64,000 nt of DNA from contig NZ_JWJH01000019.1 of NCBI RefSeq assembly GCF_000949865.1, positions 124,001 to 188,000 of the forward strand. The letters run 5' to 3'. The position numbers and the translations under genes are program-made. Positions 53,933 through 63,045 of the stretch are shown one piece after another. The first letter of the stretch is position 1. Each line of letters starts with the position of its first letter. The DNA comes from Rhizobium nepotum 39/7. GTDB taxonomy: Bacteria > Pseudomonadota > Alphaproteobacteria > Rhizobiales > Rhizobiaceae. Under the pieces are notes generated by a model, which did no database searches, was not told the DNA's origin, and worked only from the letters and a program-made list of their open reading frames with translations.

Positions 53933-56900
53933 TTACTCAGCCGCGAGTGGCGGTAGCCGCAGGATGTTGCTGCCCTTGTCTCCGGATTTTTCACCGGAGC
54001 CCTTTTCCATGCTGGCGACACGCGCCTCCAGCGAGGAGAGCGCCAGGCTGTTTTCGCGGGCGATGTCGGAGAGTTTCTCGTTGGAGAGGGACTCTTCCTC
54101 CTCTTCCTTCTTGCCGACGAAGCGGCCGAAGAGGTGAGCGAGCAGGCGCGACAGGTCGTCCATGATCAGGAAGAAGGCCGGGACCACGATCAGGGACAGC
54201 ACCGTCGAGACGATGATGCCGCCGATCACTGCGATCGCCATCGGCGCGCGGAAGGAGCCGCCTTCGCCGACGCCGAGTGCGGAGGGCAACATGCCCGCCG
54301 ACATGGCGATGGAGGTCATGATGATCGGGCGGGCGCGCTTGCGGCCGGCCTCGACCATGGCATGCACCCGTTCCATGCCGTGCCGGCGCATCTCGATGGC
54401 GAAGTCCACCAGCAGGATGGCGTTTTTCGTCACGATACCCATCAGCATCAGGATGCCGATGAGAACGGGCATGGAAAGCGCGTTCTGCGTGATGATGAGC
54501 GCCACGGCCACGCCGCCGATGGCGAGCGGCAGCGAGAACAGGATGGTGAAGGGCTGGATGACATCCTTGAACAGAAGGATGAGCACCACCAGCACCAGCA
54601 ACAGGCCGAGCAGCATGGCGTTGACGAAGCCCTGCTGCATTTCGCCCTGCACCTTGGCGTCGCCGCTTTCGGCGAGGCGAACGCTGGCCGGCAGATCGGT
54701 TTCCGAAACGATCCGCTTGAACTCGGCCGTCGAGGTATCGAGCGCCGTGCCGAAGGGCACGTCGGAGCCGATGGAGACGACGCGGTTGCGGTCGTTGCGC
54801 TTGATCGAGCTTGGACCTTCCGAATAGTCGATATCGGCAACGCTGTAGAGCGGCACCAGCGAGCCGGAGGCGGTCTTGATCTTCAGCGCGCGGATGGTGG
54901 CGAGGTCGCGTCGGGCATCGATGGATGCCTGCACGCGGATCGGGATCTGCCGGTCATCCAGCGAAATCTTCGTCAGCTGTGCGTCGATATCGCCAATGGT
55001 GGCGACACGCACGGTCTGCGAGATCTGCTGCGGCGTGATGCCGAGGCGGGCGATTTCATCCTTGCGCGGGCGGATCTGCAGTTCGGGACGGGGAAGCGCG
55101 CCTTCCGAGCTGACATTGGCGAGGATGGGCGAAGCGCGCAGGCGGCTTTCAAGCACACCGACGGCGTCGTTCAGATCCTTTTCGTTCGACGACAGGAAGT
55201 TGAAGCTCAGTTCGCGTTCCGCACGGTCGTTCAGCTTGATGATGCGCACATCCGGAATGCCACGAACCTGTGCGAAAATATCCCGCTCCACATCCCATTG
55301 CGGACGTGTACGGCCCTTTTCCTCCACCTTCGGAAGATATTCGCCGATGAGCGGAATAGAACCGAGACCCTTGTTGATGAGCATCTTCAGCAGCGAATGG
55401 TCGATATGCTCGAGAATGACGTTGACCGTTGCGCGGCGAAGCTCCAGATCGCCCTTCGGCGATGCGCCGCCGAGGATGAAGACGCTTTCCACACCGTTGA
55501 TATCGCGGATCGCCTGGTTGATCGCGGTCGTTGTCCGGTCGGTTTCGTCCAGCGTCGCATTGGGCGGCAGTTCCACCGAAAGCGTCACGCGCGAGGCGTC
55601 GTCCGGCGGCAGGAAGCTGCCCGGCACCTGGGCGAGAAGCATGACGGAAGCGACGAGGAAGCCGATGGCGCCGACCAGCGTCAGATAACGCGCCCACCAC
55701 TTGCGGGTGGTGGCGGAAACCATGCGGGTATAGGCTTTCATCAGCCAGCCGTCATTGTCGGCGTGGTCGTCCATCGCGTCTTCGGCGCGCATCAGATAGG
55801 CCGCCATCAGGGGTGTGATGAGGCGGGCCACCGCCAGCGAGAAGAACACCGAGAAGGCGACGGTGAGGCCGAACTGGATGAAGTACTGGCCGGGAATGCC
55901 GGGCATGAACGAGACAGGCACGAAGACGGCGATGATGGTGAAGCTGGTCGCGATGACGGCGAGGCCGATTTCGTCGGCGGCCTCCAGCGAGGCGCGATAC
56001 GGCGTCTTGCCCATCTTGATGTGGCGGGCGATGTTCTCGATTTCCACGATGGCGTCGTCCACGAGAATACCCGTGGCGAGCGTCAATGCCAGGAAGCTGA
56101 CGAGATTGAGCGAGAAGCCCATCAGGTCCATGATCCAGAAGGTCGGGATCGCGGAGAGCGGCAGGGCGACGGCGGCAATCAGGGTCGCGCGCCAGTTCCT
56201 GAGGAAAAGCAGAACCACGATGACGGCGAGGATCGCGCCTTCGATCAGCGTATCGAGCGCCGCCTTGTAGTTGCCATAGGTGAAATAGACGGCGTCATCG
56301 ACCATCTCAATCGATACGTCAGGATGGTCCTTGCGGACCTGATCGAGGCTTTCCGCCACCGTTTCGGCGACCGAAACCTCGCTTGCGCCCTTGGAGCGGA
56401 ACACCGCGAAGGTGACGGCGGGGTTGCCGTTGAACCGCGAGAAGGACTTCTGCTCCTCATAGGTGTCCGTGACCGTGCCGAGTTCGGAAAGCTTCACGAA
56501 GCGGCCGTTGGAGAGCGCGATGGTGGTGTTGGCAAGCTGGGTGACGTCGCGGGTGTCGCCTAGCGTGCGGATCGTCTGCTCGTTGCCGCCGACCTGGCCG
56601 CGGCCGGAACCGAGATCGATATTCGTGCCGCGCAGCTGGCTGTTCACCTCGGTGGCGGTGATGCCGTAGGCATCGAGTTTCTGGGGGCTGAGCGAAACGC
56701 GCACCTCGCGGTCCGCGCCGCCGTAGCGGTCGATCTTGCCGATGCCTGACTTGCCCTGCAATGCGCGCTTGATGGTGTCATCCACGAACCAGGACAGTTC
56801 TTCCAGCGTCATGTTCGGTGAGGAGACGGCGAAGGTCTGGATCGCCTGGCCTTCCACGTCGATCTTGCTGACGATCGGCTCCTCGATATCGGCCGGCAGA

Positions 56901-57253
56901 TCGCTGCGGATCTTGTCGATCGCGTCCTTGGTGTCCTGAACCGCCTCTTCCGTCGGCTTTTCGATGCGGAAGATCACGGTCGTGGTCGACTGGCCGTCAA
57001 CCACGGAGGACTGGATTTCGTCGACGCCACTGATGGCGGCGACGGCGTCCTCGATTTCCTTCGTCACCTGCATTTCCAGCTCGGAGGGCGAAGCGCCGCT
57101 CTGGGTCACGGTGACGGCGACGACGGGAACGTCGATATTCGGAAAACGGGTGATCGGCAGGGCGTTGAAGGCCTGTATGCCGAGGAACATCAAAAGCGCG
57201 AAGCCGAGCAGCGGCGCAATCGGGTTACGGATTGACCATGCGGAGAAGTTCAT
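53933..57253 (-). CDS. RND-family multidrug efflux permease
   Basis: This 1106-residue inner-membrane proton antiporter is of the AcrB/HAE1 type. The start MNFSAWSIRNPIAPLLGFAL and ITRFPNIDVPVVAVTVTQSG are typical. Two large periplasmic loops separate the membrane blocks. The conserved charged helix is in LTLATGILVDDAIVEIENIA (paired Asp). C-terminal TM segments include GILMLMGIVTKNAILLVDFA. A ~60-residue cytoplasmic tail with a coiled-coil look follows. It is co-transcribed with the adaptor upstream; no outer-membrane factor is present. Confidence 0.93.
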   Translation of the reverse strand: MNFSAWSIRNPIAPLLGFALLMFLGIQAFNALPITRFPNIDVPVVAVTVTQSGASPSELEMQVTKEIEDAVAAISGVDEIQSSVVDGQSTTTVIFRIEKPTEEAVQDTKDAIDKIRSDLPADIEEPIVSKIDVEGQAIQTFAVSSPNMTLEELSWFVDDTIKRALQGKSGIGKIDRYGGADREVRVSLSPQKLDAYGITATEVNSQLRGTNIDLGSGRGQVGGNEQTIRTLGDTRDVTQLANTTIALSNGRFVKLSELGTVTDTYEEQKSFSRFNGNPAVTFAVFRSKGASEVSVAETVAESLDQVRKDHPDVSIEMVDDAVYFTYGNYKAALDTLIEGAILAVIVVLLFLRNWRATLIAAVALPLSAIPTFWIMDLMGFSLNLVSFLALTLATGILVDDAIVEIENIARHIKMGKTPYRASLEAADEIGLAVIATSFTIIAVFVPVSFMPGIPGQYFIQFGLTVAFSVFFSLAVARLITPLMAAYLMRAEDAMDDHADNDGWLMKAYTRMVSATTRKWWARYLTLVGAIGFLVASVMLLAQVPGSFLPPDDASRVTLSVELPPNATLDETDRTTTAINQAIRDINGVESVFILGGASPKGDLELRRATVNVILEHIDHSLLKMLINKGLGSIPLIGEYLPKVEEKGRTRPQWDVERDIFAQVRGIPDVRIIKLNDRAERELSFNFLSSNEKDLNDAVGVLESRLRASPILANVSSEGALPRPELQIRPRKDEIARLGITPQQISQTVRVATIGDIDAQLTKISLDDRQIPIRVQASIDARRDLATIRALKIKTASGSLVPLYSVADIDYSEGPSSIKRNDRNRVVSIGSDVPFGTALDTSTAEFKRIVSETDLPASVRLAESGDAKVQGEMQQGFVNAMLLGLLLVLVVLILLFKDVIQPFTILFSLPLAIGGVAVALIITQNALSMPVLIGILMLMGIVTKNAILLVDFAIEMRRHGMERVHAMVEAGRKRARPIIMTSIAMSAGMLPSALGVGEGGSFRAPMAIAVIGGIIVSTVLSLIVVPAFFLIMDDLSRLLAHLFGRFVGKKEEEEESLSNEKLSDIARENSLALSSLEARVASMEKGSGEKSGDKGSNILRLPPLAAE

Positions 57254-57266
57254 TTCATTCCCTCAG

Positions 57267-58460
57267 TCAGTTGGACGCAGCCGTCTGGGCTTCCACCGGT
57301 CTTATCCGGTCACCATCACGCACGAATGCTCCAGCTTTCTCGACAACCTTGTCACCAGCGGCAAGCCCGCTGACGATCTCAATGAAACCGCTGTCTTCGA
57401 TGCCGGTCTCGATCTTCACCTGCTTGACGATGTCGCCTTCCACCCTGCGGGTGGTCGAGCCTTCACGCCCGGCAGTAACGGCCGAAAGCGGCAGGGCAAG
57501 CGCATTCGTCTCTTCGACGATGATTTCCGCGCTGGCATACATGCCGGACCGCGCTGGGCCATCGCCGGGCAGGATCACATGCACGGAACCGAGGCGCGTC
57601 GACGGATCGACGGTGGGCGAAACGAGGCGCACCGTGCCCTCTATTTTTCTGGCTCCGCCCGCAACCGTCAAATAGGCTTTCTGGCCGGGCTTGACCTTCA
57701 TGATGTCGGTCTCGGAAAGATCGGCGACCAGCTCGATCGCGCCGTCCTTGATGACGGTGAAAAGCGGGTTGCCGGCGCCGCTGGCAATGGCGCCCACCTT
57801 GGCATTCTTGGCCGATACGATGCCGGCGACCGGGGTTTTCACCCCTGTGCGCGTCAGCTTCAGATCGATGTCTTCGATCTGTGCATCGACGACCTTGATG
57901 TCGGCCTCACCGGCGGTAACGGTCTGTTTGGCCGCGTCGAGGCGGGCCTGCGCAACCTGGGCGGCTGCTTCGGTCTTTTCCGTCTCGGAAACCGAACCGG
58001 AGCCGCTCTGGCCGAGTTTGGCGGCGCGGTCGCGCTGGCGAAGGGCGTCGGCCAGATTGGCCTGCGCCTCCAGCACCTGCGCCTTCGTCTGGGTGACGGC
58101 GGCTTCGGCCTTGGCCCTGTTGGCCTCAAGCTGGCTTTTTTCCAGGAGAAGACTGTCGGAAGAGAGCACGGCCAGAACCGCATTGGCCTCCACCCTGTCG
58201 CCGATATCGACATTCAGCCTGTCGATCGACAGGCCGTCGACCAGCGGCTGGACATAGATCTCGTCCACCGGCCGGATCGTGCCCGTGGCGATGATGCGGT
58301 CGACAAGGTCCCGTTTCGTAGCGTGCGCCACGATGATGGAGGGCAGGTTCTGCTGTTTGACCGGCGCCTGTGCTTCTCCCTCGGCCGCAGCCGAAAAGGG
58401 CAGGGCCGTTGCGGAAAGAAGAAGGAAAACAAAGCGGTTAAACGTAAATCTATGCTGCAT
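57267..58460 (-). CDS. RND efflux periplasmic adaptor (membrane fusion protein)
   Basis: This 397-residue exported adaptor has a signal peptide (FVFLLLSATALPFSAAAEG), the beta-barrel/lipoyl halves (TIRPVDEIYVQPLVDGLSID and GVKTPVAGIVSAKNAKVGAI), and a ~110-residue alpha-hairpin between them rich in AKAEAAVTQTKAQVLEAQAN. It links the RND permease 13 nt downstream with an outer-membrane channel. The ATG at 58460 is preferred over a TTG at 58478. An AT-rich inverted repeat lies upstream. Confidence 0.92.
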   Translation of the reverse strand: MQHRFTFNRFVFLLLSATALPFSAAAEGEAQAPVKQQNLPSIIVAHATKRDLVDRIIATGTIRPVDEIYVQPLVDGLSIDRLNVDIGDRVEANAVLAVLSSDSLLLEKSQLEANRAKAEAAVTQTKAQVLEAQANLADALRQRDRAAKLGQSGSGSVSETEKTEAAAQVAQARLDAAKQTVTAGEADIKVVDAQIEDIDLKLTRTGVKTPVAGIVSAKNAKVGAIASGAGNPLFTVIKDGAIELVADLSETDIMKVKPGQKAYLTVAGGARKIEGTVRLVSPTVDPSTRLGSVHVILPGDGPARSGMYASAEIIVEETNALALPLSAVTAGREGSTTRRVEGDIVKQVKIETGIEDSGFIEIVSGLAAGDKVVEKAGAFVRDGDRIRPVEAQTAASN

Positions 58461-58713
58461 GTGTCTTGGCTCGCGCAATATTCATTGGCATGTCCTGCAG
58501 CCCGTAGGCGTATATTAGAAGGTCATGCGGCAACGAATGTGAAACAAGGGATCACAATACTTCCTTCTCGATCCTCCCGATTCAAACGCCCCTCAACGCG
58601 AATCTTAAGCACCTTTGCCCAGTGCTTTTTTACAAGATCAAATTCGGCAGTCTTGTTGGCGGGGACTCTAATTGTTGTTGTCGTACAAATCAATCCGCAT
58701 AGCCACGAGGGTT

Positions 58714-58731
58714 GATATACATTTTTGTATA
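58714..58731. promoter_or_regulatory. AT-rich inverted repeat upstream of the RND operon
   Basis: ATATACA-TTTT-TGTATAT is a perfect 7-bp dyad. It lies ~255 bp before the adaptor start, with no repressor gene adjacent. An operator is possible. Confidence 0.35.
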
Positions 58732-58767
58732 TGTCAGGATATTGCAATTCATGAAACGGGGTACCAA

Positions 58768-58801
58768 TGAAAAAAGAACGCGCGGGCAGCGCCGCGCGTT
58801 C
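58768..58801 (-). terminator. terminator of the pyrimidine-type ABC operon
   Basis: On the minus strand GAACGCGCGG-CGCTGC-CCGCGCGTTC is followed by TTTTTTC, ~20 nt after the binding-protein stop. Confidence 0.92.
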
Positions 58802-58820
58802 CATGGTTGGAGCTTGATTT

Positions 58821-59813
58821 CTATTTCAGCGCCGCATCGGTGATTTCGGTGGTGTAGGCACCTGTCGGCTCCTTGGTGATAACAGGATCGGAACCGCCGC
58901 CGAGCAGCGTCTTGACGGTGCGCTCGTAATCCGCCTTGTCCAGCGCGCCTTTCGAACCGGCCGTCAGCTTGGCGACCTCGCCCATCATGCGCTTCTGGTG
59001 CTTTTCGGTCTGGGCGCCCGAGGCGTCGTTTTCGAGAACGATACCGGCGGCATCGTCAGGGTTTTCTTCCGCCCATTTCCAGCCCTTCATGGAAGCGCGG
59101 ACGAATTTGACCATGTCTTCCTTGAATTTGGCGTCCTTCAGCTTGTCTTCCAGAACGTAAAGCCCGTCTTCCAGCGTCGCCACGCCTTCCGCCTCGTATT
59201 TGAAGGTGACGAGTTCCTCCGGCTTGATGCCGGCATCGAGGACCTGTCCGTATTCATTGTAGGTCATGGTGGAAATGCAGGCGGCCTGCTTTTGCAGCAG
59301 CGGATCGACGTTGAAACCCTGCTTGAGAACCGTGACGCCATCCGCGCCGCCGGTGGTCGGGATTTTCAGGTGCGCCATCCACGACAGGAACGGATATTCA
59401 TTGCCGAAGAACCATACGCCGAGTGTCTTGCCCTTGAAATCCTCAGGCTTGGTGATGCCGGTTTCCTTGAGGCAGGTCAGCATCATGCCGGAGGATTTGA
59501 ACGGCTGGGCGATGTTGACGAGCGGAACGCCCTTTTCGCGGGTGGCGAGCGCCGACGGCAGCCAGTCGACGATCACATCCGCACCGCCGCCGGCCAGAAC
59601 CTGCGCAGGCGCGATATCCGGCCCACCGGGCTTGATGTCGACGTCTAGGCCTTCGGCTTCATAAAAGCCCTTGTCCTTGGCGACGTAATAACCGGCGAAT
59701 TGCGCCTGGGTCACCCATTTCAGCTGAAGGGTAATCTTGTCGGCGGCCTGAGCCCCAAATGCGGTCAGAAGTGACGCGCCGGCAAGAAGCATGGAGGCAA
59801 GTTTCATTTTCAT
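58821..59813 (-). CDS. NMT1/THI5-like ABC substrate-binding protein
   Basis: This 330-residue periplasmic protein has a signal peptide (LASMLLAGASLLTAFGAQAA) and an NMT1-type domain (ITLQLKWVTQAQFAGYYVAK, DKGFYEAEGLDVDIKPGGPD, TLGVWFFGNEYPFLSWMAHL). The family binds pyrimidine-like or thiamine-precursor molecules. Because the operon begins with a dihydropyrimidinase gene, the ligand here is probably a pyrimidine, hydantoin or degradation product. No TPP riboswitch is seen. It is the last gene of the operon. Confidence 0.88.
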   Translation of the reverse strand: MKMKLASMLLAGASLLTAFGAQAADKITLQLKWVTQAQFAGYYVAKDKGFYEAEGLDVDIKPGGPDIAPAQVLAGGGADVIVDWLPSALATREKGVPLVNIAQPFKSSGMMLTCLKETGITKPEDFKGKTLGVWFFGNEYPFLSWMAHLKIPTTGGADGVTVLKQGFNVDPLLQKQAACISTMTYNEYGQVLDAGIKPEELVTFKYEAEGVATLEDGLYVLEDKLKDAKFKEDMVKFVRASMKGWKWAEENPDDAAGIVLENDASGAQTEKHQKRMMGEVAKLTAGSKGALDKADYERTVKTLLGGGSDPVITKEPTGAYTTEITDAALK

Positions 59814-59834
59814 CGCTGTTCCCTTTTTCGTTAT

Positions 59835-60707
59835 TTACGTTCGTCCCCCACGGACGGACGGATGCCAGAAGGTGACGGCCCGCTCGATGAGCGCCACCAG
59901 ACCATAAAAGCCCGAGCCTGCGAGCGCCGCTACAGCGATTTCGGCCCAGACCATATCGACATTGCTGCGGCCCATTTCCGCCGAGATGCGGAAACCCATG
60001 CCGACAATGGGCGTGCCGAAGAATTCCGCGACGATGGCGCCGATCAGCGCCAGTGTGGAATTGATCTTCAGCGCGTTGAAGATGAAGGGCCAGGCGGCCG
60101 GAAGGCGCAGTTTCAGCAATGTCTGCCCCCAGCCGGCGGCATAGGTTTGCATCAGGTCGCGCTCCATGTGGCTGGAAGCGGCAAGCCCCTGCACCGTGTT
60201 CACCAGCATCGGGAAAAACGTCATGATGACGACGACGGCCACTTTCGACTGCCAGTCGAAGCCGAACCACATGACCATAATCGGCGCGATGCCGACGACA
60301 GGCAAAGCGGAGACGAAATTGCCGATGGGCAGAAGCCCGCGCTGGAGGAAGGGCGAACGGTCGATGAGGATGGCGACAACGAAACCGAGGCCGCAGCCGA
60401 GCACATAACCCGTCAGCACCGCCTTGATGAATGTCTGGCGGAAATCCGCCCACAGGATCGGCAGCGACGTGAGAAGACGCGCAAGAATGGCGCTCGGGGC
60501 AGGCAGCAGAATGGGCGGGACGGAGAAGCCGCGCACCACGCCTTCCCATAGCGCGATAATGGCAAGTCCGAAGAGGATGGGGACTGCGATGCGGCTCAGG
60601 CGTTTTGCTGGAGCAGAGGCGAAGGAGCGGCGCACCAGCCATTCGTTGAAGGCCCAGGCGGCAAGCCAGAACAGGATTGCACCGATAAACCAGACGGGGT
60701 GGGTCAT
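59835..60707 (-). CDS. ABC transporter permease (SsuC/TauC type), second
   Basis: This 290-residue inner-membrane permease has the EAA-like coupling region LMQTYAAGWGQTLLKLRLPA and typical BPD_transp_1 sequence (VVGIAPIMVMWFGFDWQSKV, LALIGAIVAEFFGTPIVGMG). About seven membrane helices are visible. The ATG at 60707 overlaps the stop of the upstream permease by 4 nt. It pairs with that permease as a heterodimer. Confidence 0.9.
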   Translation of the reverse strand: MTHPVWFIGAILFWLAAWAFNEWLVRRSFASAPAKRLSRIAVPILFGLAIIALWEGVVRGFSVPPILLPAPSAILARLLTSLPILWADFRQTFIKAVLTGYVLGCGLGFVVAILIDRSPFLQRGLLPIGNFVSALPVVGIAPIMVMWFGFDWQSKVAVVVIMTFFPMLVNTVQGLAASSHMERDLMQTYAAGWGQTLLKLRLPAAWPFIFNALKINSTLALIGAIVAEFFGTPIVGMGFRISAEMGRSNVDMVWAEIAVAALAGSGFYGLVALIERAVTFWHPSVRGGRT

Positions 60708-61588
60708 GGCCGGGCTCCCATTCTTTTGAGGACGGCCGCGTGGGCGATGCCGATGATCGACACCAGAATGGCCGCCACACCAGCCGCCATGAACAGCGCC
60801 GCCCATATCTGCACCGTCTGGCCGTAATAGGAGCCGGAGAGCAGGCGAGCGCCAAGACCGGCAACCGCCCCTGTCGGCAATTCGCCGACGATTGCGCCGA
60901 CCAGCGCAATCGCGATGGCGATCTTCAGCGAGGTGAAGAGATAGGGCAGGGCCGAGGGCCAGCGCAGCTTCCAGAAGATCTGGCCAGGTGAAGCATTATA
61001 GGTGTGCATCAGGTCCAGCTGGATGGTTTCGGGGCTTCTGAGGCCCTTCACCATGCCGACGACGATCGGGAAGAAGGAGAGATAGGTGGAGATCAGCGCC
61101 TTGGGCAATAGCCCGGAAATGCCGATGGAGTTCAGGACGACGATGATCATCGGCGCGACGGCGAGGATCGGGATGGTCTGGCTGGCGATGATCCACGGCA
61201 TGACGGAGCGGTCCATGGCGCGGTTATGCACGATGGCCATGGCAAGCAGGATGCCGAGCACCGCGCCGATGGCGAAACCGAGCAGCGTGGCCGAGAGCGT
61301 GACGCCGGCGTGATAAACGAGGCTGCGCTTGGAGGTGATCGCCTTGTTGACAGTGGTGTCCCACAGTTCGGCGGCAATCTGGTGCGGGGCGGGGAGAACC
61401 GGGCGCTCCTGCGCGAAGGTTTGCGGCAGGAGTTCTGAGAAGCTCGGCGTTTGCCCGGCACGGTTTGCCTGATCGCGGGCGAAGGGCATGTTGAGATAGA
61501 CGACGGCGAGGTGCCAGATGACGAGAATGGCGAGGAGGACGGTGAGGATGGGGAGGATGCGGTGGATGCGGTGGCGGATGAGGGTCAT
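60704..61588 (-). CDS. ABC transporter permease (SsuC/TauC type), first
   Basis: This 294-residue permease has one N-terminal helix (ILTVLLAILVIWHLAVVYLN), a ~70-residue periplasmic loop, then the BPD_transp_1 core (SQTIPILAVAPMIIVVLNSI, DLMHTYNASPGQIFWKLRWP, AIAIALVGAIVGELPTGAVA). It is separated from the ATPase gene by repeat B5 but is in the same direction. Confidence 0.9.
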   Translation of the reverse strand: MTLIRHRIHRILPILTVLLAILVIWHLAVVYLNMPFARDQANRAGQTPSFSELLPQTFAQERPVLPAPHQIAAELWDTTVNKAITSKRSLVYHAGVTLSATLLGFAIGAVLGILLAMAIVHNRAMDRSVMPWIIASQTIPILAVAPMIIVVLNSIGISGLLPKALISTYLSFFPIVVGMVKGLRSPETIQLDLMHTYNASPGQIFWKLRWPSALPYLFTSLKIAIAIALVGAIVGELPTGAVAGLGARLLSGSYYGQTVQIWAALFMAAGVAAILVSIIGIAHAAVLKRMGARP

Positions 61589-61638
61589 CGCGGCGCCCTC
61601 GGTGGGTGGGGGTTACCCTCACTCCGTGGGTGCGGCTT

Positions 61639-61795
61639 ACCCCCCTCTGTCCTGCCGGACATCTCCCCCACAAGGGGGGAGATCGATCTGAGGTGAGGTT
61701 TCGCCCATATCGAAGTGTGAGATTGAAGCGATGTTAGCGCGTCTTGCCGATCTCCCCCCTTGTGGGGGAGATGCCCGGCAGGGCAGAGGGGGGTA
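61639..61795. repeat. family B repeat, copy B5, between permease and ATPase genes
   Basis: This 157-bp inverted repeat has its left arm with TGTCC-TGCC-GGACA and its right arm with TGCCC-GGCA-GGGCA, and a centre similar to copies B1-B3. It lies inside the ABC operon. Confidence 0.9.
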
Positions 61796-61810
61796 ATGCT
61801 GGCGCTGACC

Positions 61811-62605
61811 TCACCCCTCATAGCTATGCCCCGCCTTCAACCCCTCACGCACACGATGCGCAATCGCCAGAAACTCCGGCGTTTCGCGGATTTCAAGCGG
61901 CCGTTCCCTCGGCAGCGTGGATTCGATCACATCCGTCACCCGGCCGGGCCGTGGCGACATCACGACGATTTTTGTCGAGAGATAGACCGCTTCCGGGATG
62001 GAATGGGTGACGAAGCAGATGGTCTTGCCGGTCGTATCCCACAGTTTAAGCAGCTGCTCGTTCAGATGGTCGCGGACGATCTCGTCCAGCGCGCCGAAGG
62101 GTTCGTCCATCAGCAGCAGGTCGGCATCGAAGGCGAGTGCGCGGGCGATGGAGGCGCGCTGCTGCATGCCGCCGGAAAGCTGCCAGGGATATTTCTTGCT
62201 GAAACCGCTGAGATTGACGAGATCGAGGGTGCGTTCGATGCGCTCGCGCTGTTCGGCCTTCGTATAGCCCATGATTTCAAGCGGCAGCGCGATGTTCTTT
62301 TCAATGGTCCGCCAGGGATAAAGGGCGGCGGCCTGAAAGACGTAACCGTAGGAGCGGTCCTTGCGGGCGTTTTCCGGTGTCGTGCCGTTGACGGTGATGT
62401 CTCCGGATGTGTGCTTTTCGAGATCGGCGATGACCCGGAGGAAGGTCGTCTTGCCGCAGCCGGAAGGACCGATGAAGGAAACGAAATCGCCCTTGCCGAC
62501 CTCCAGATCGACATTGGAGAGCGCGTGCACCGGGCCATCGCCGGTCTCGAAGGTGAGGCCGAGATTTTTGGCGGAAACAACGGAATAGGACGAGGTTTGG
62601 TTCAT
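61811..62605 (-). CDS. ABC transporter ATPase (SsuB/TauB type)
   Basis: This 264-residue ATPase has Walker A GPSGCGKTT, Q-loop YVFQAAALYPWRT, signature LSGGMQQRASIARAL, Walker B LLLMDEPFGALDE and the H-loop in FVTHSIPEAVYLS. It energises the two permeases downstream. It overlaps the NUDIX gene by 4 nt (ATGA). Confidence 0.93.
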   Translation of the reverse strand: MNQTSSYSVVSAKNLGLTFETGDGPVHALSNVDLEVGKGDFVSFIGPSGCGKTTFLRVIADLEKHTSGDITVNGTTPENARKDRSYGYVFQAAALYPWRTIEKNIALPLEIMGYTKAEQRERIERTLDLVNLSGFSKKYPWQLSGGMQQRASIARALAFDADLLLMDEPFGALDEIVRDHLNEQLLKLWDTTGKTICFVTHSIPEAVYLSTKIVVMSPRPGRVTDVIESTLPRERPLEIRETPEFLAIAHRVREGLKAGHSYEG

Positions 62606-63045
62606 CGTGGCTTGTTTCCACTTTCCGTCAGGGCTGCGCGTGCCAGCGGCAGCATACGGGTTTCCGTGAGTTTGGCGATCGGCAGATTTGAGGCCGCATC
62701 CAGATCGAGCCAGCGCACCTCCTCTATTTCCGCCTGCGGGGCGACGTCGGTATTCAGATGGGCGACGAAGGCATGGGCGACGACTTCCGCGCCCGTCTCA
62801 TTGGCGGCTTCTTCACGAAAGACGCCCTCATATCGCGCGGCATTTTCGGGAAGCGTCAGGCCGATTTCCTCGGCAAGCTCCCGGTGCAGCGCCTGTTCAG
62901 GCGTTTCGCCCGGATCGATCTTGCCGCCCGGCTGCATGAATTGCGTGGTGCCGCGCTTGCGCACGACAAGCATTTGCCGCCGCGCATTCAAGAGAACGGC
63001 CGCGGCAATGACGATTTCACGTTTCTGCCCGGTGCTCACGGTCAT
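62602..63045 (-). CDS. NUDIX hydrolase
   Basis: This 147-residue hydrolase has the Nudix box GGKIDPGETPEQALHRELAE-EIGL (G-x5-E-x7-REL-x-EE-x-GL) at ~50-73. The substrate is unknown; it could clean up a nucleotide derivative. It is squeezed between hydA and the ATPase gene with 4-nt overlaps at both ends, so it clearly belongs to the operon. The ATG at 63045 (MTVSTGQKRE) overlaps the hydA stop. Confidence 0.92.
   Translation of the reverse strand: MTVSTGQKREIVIAAAVLLNARRQMLVVRKRGTTQFMQPGGKIDPGETPEQALHRELAEEIGLTLPENAARYEGVFREEAANETGAEVVAHAFVAHLNTDVAPQAEIEEVRWLDLDAASNLPIAKLTETRMLPLARAALTESGNKPR

Larger units (their letters stand above)
58461..58820. other. 360-bp AT-richer promoter region of the RND pump
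   Basis: I see no credible gene; a 93-residue frame at 58523-58804 runs through the terminator hairpin at 58776 and is rejected. The stretch contains the inverted repeat at 58714 and the terminator of the upstream binding-protein gene. Confidence 0.5.

Noticed and set aside
54134-56563. 809-residue plus-strand frame antisense to the RND pump
   Set aside because: It is low-complexity and His/Asp/Gln-rich, and the minus strand encodes an unmistakable RND permease.
58523-58804. 93-residue minus-strand frame upstream of the RND operon
   Set aside because: It starts inside the terminator hairpin, has no good ribosome site and no family-like sequence.
58821-62605. Thiamine-precursor (ThiXYZ) transporter
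   Set aside because: The binding protein is THI5-like, but no TPP riboswitch or thi gene is visible and the operon starts with a dihydropyrimidinase gene.
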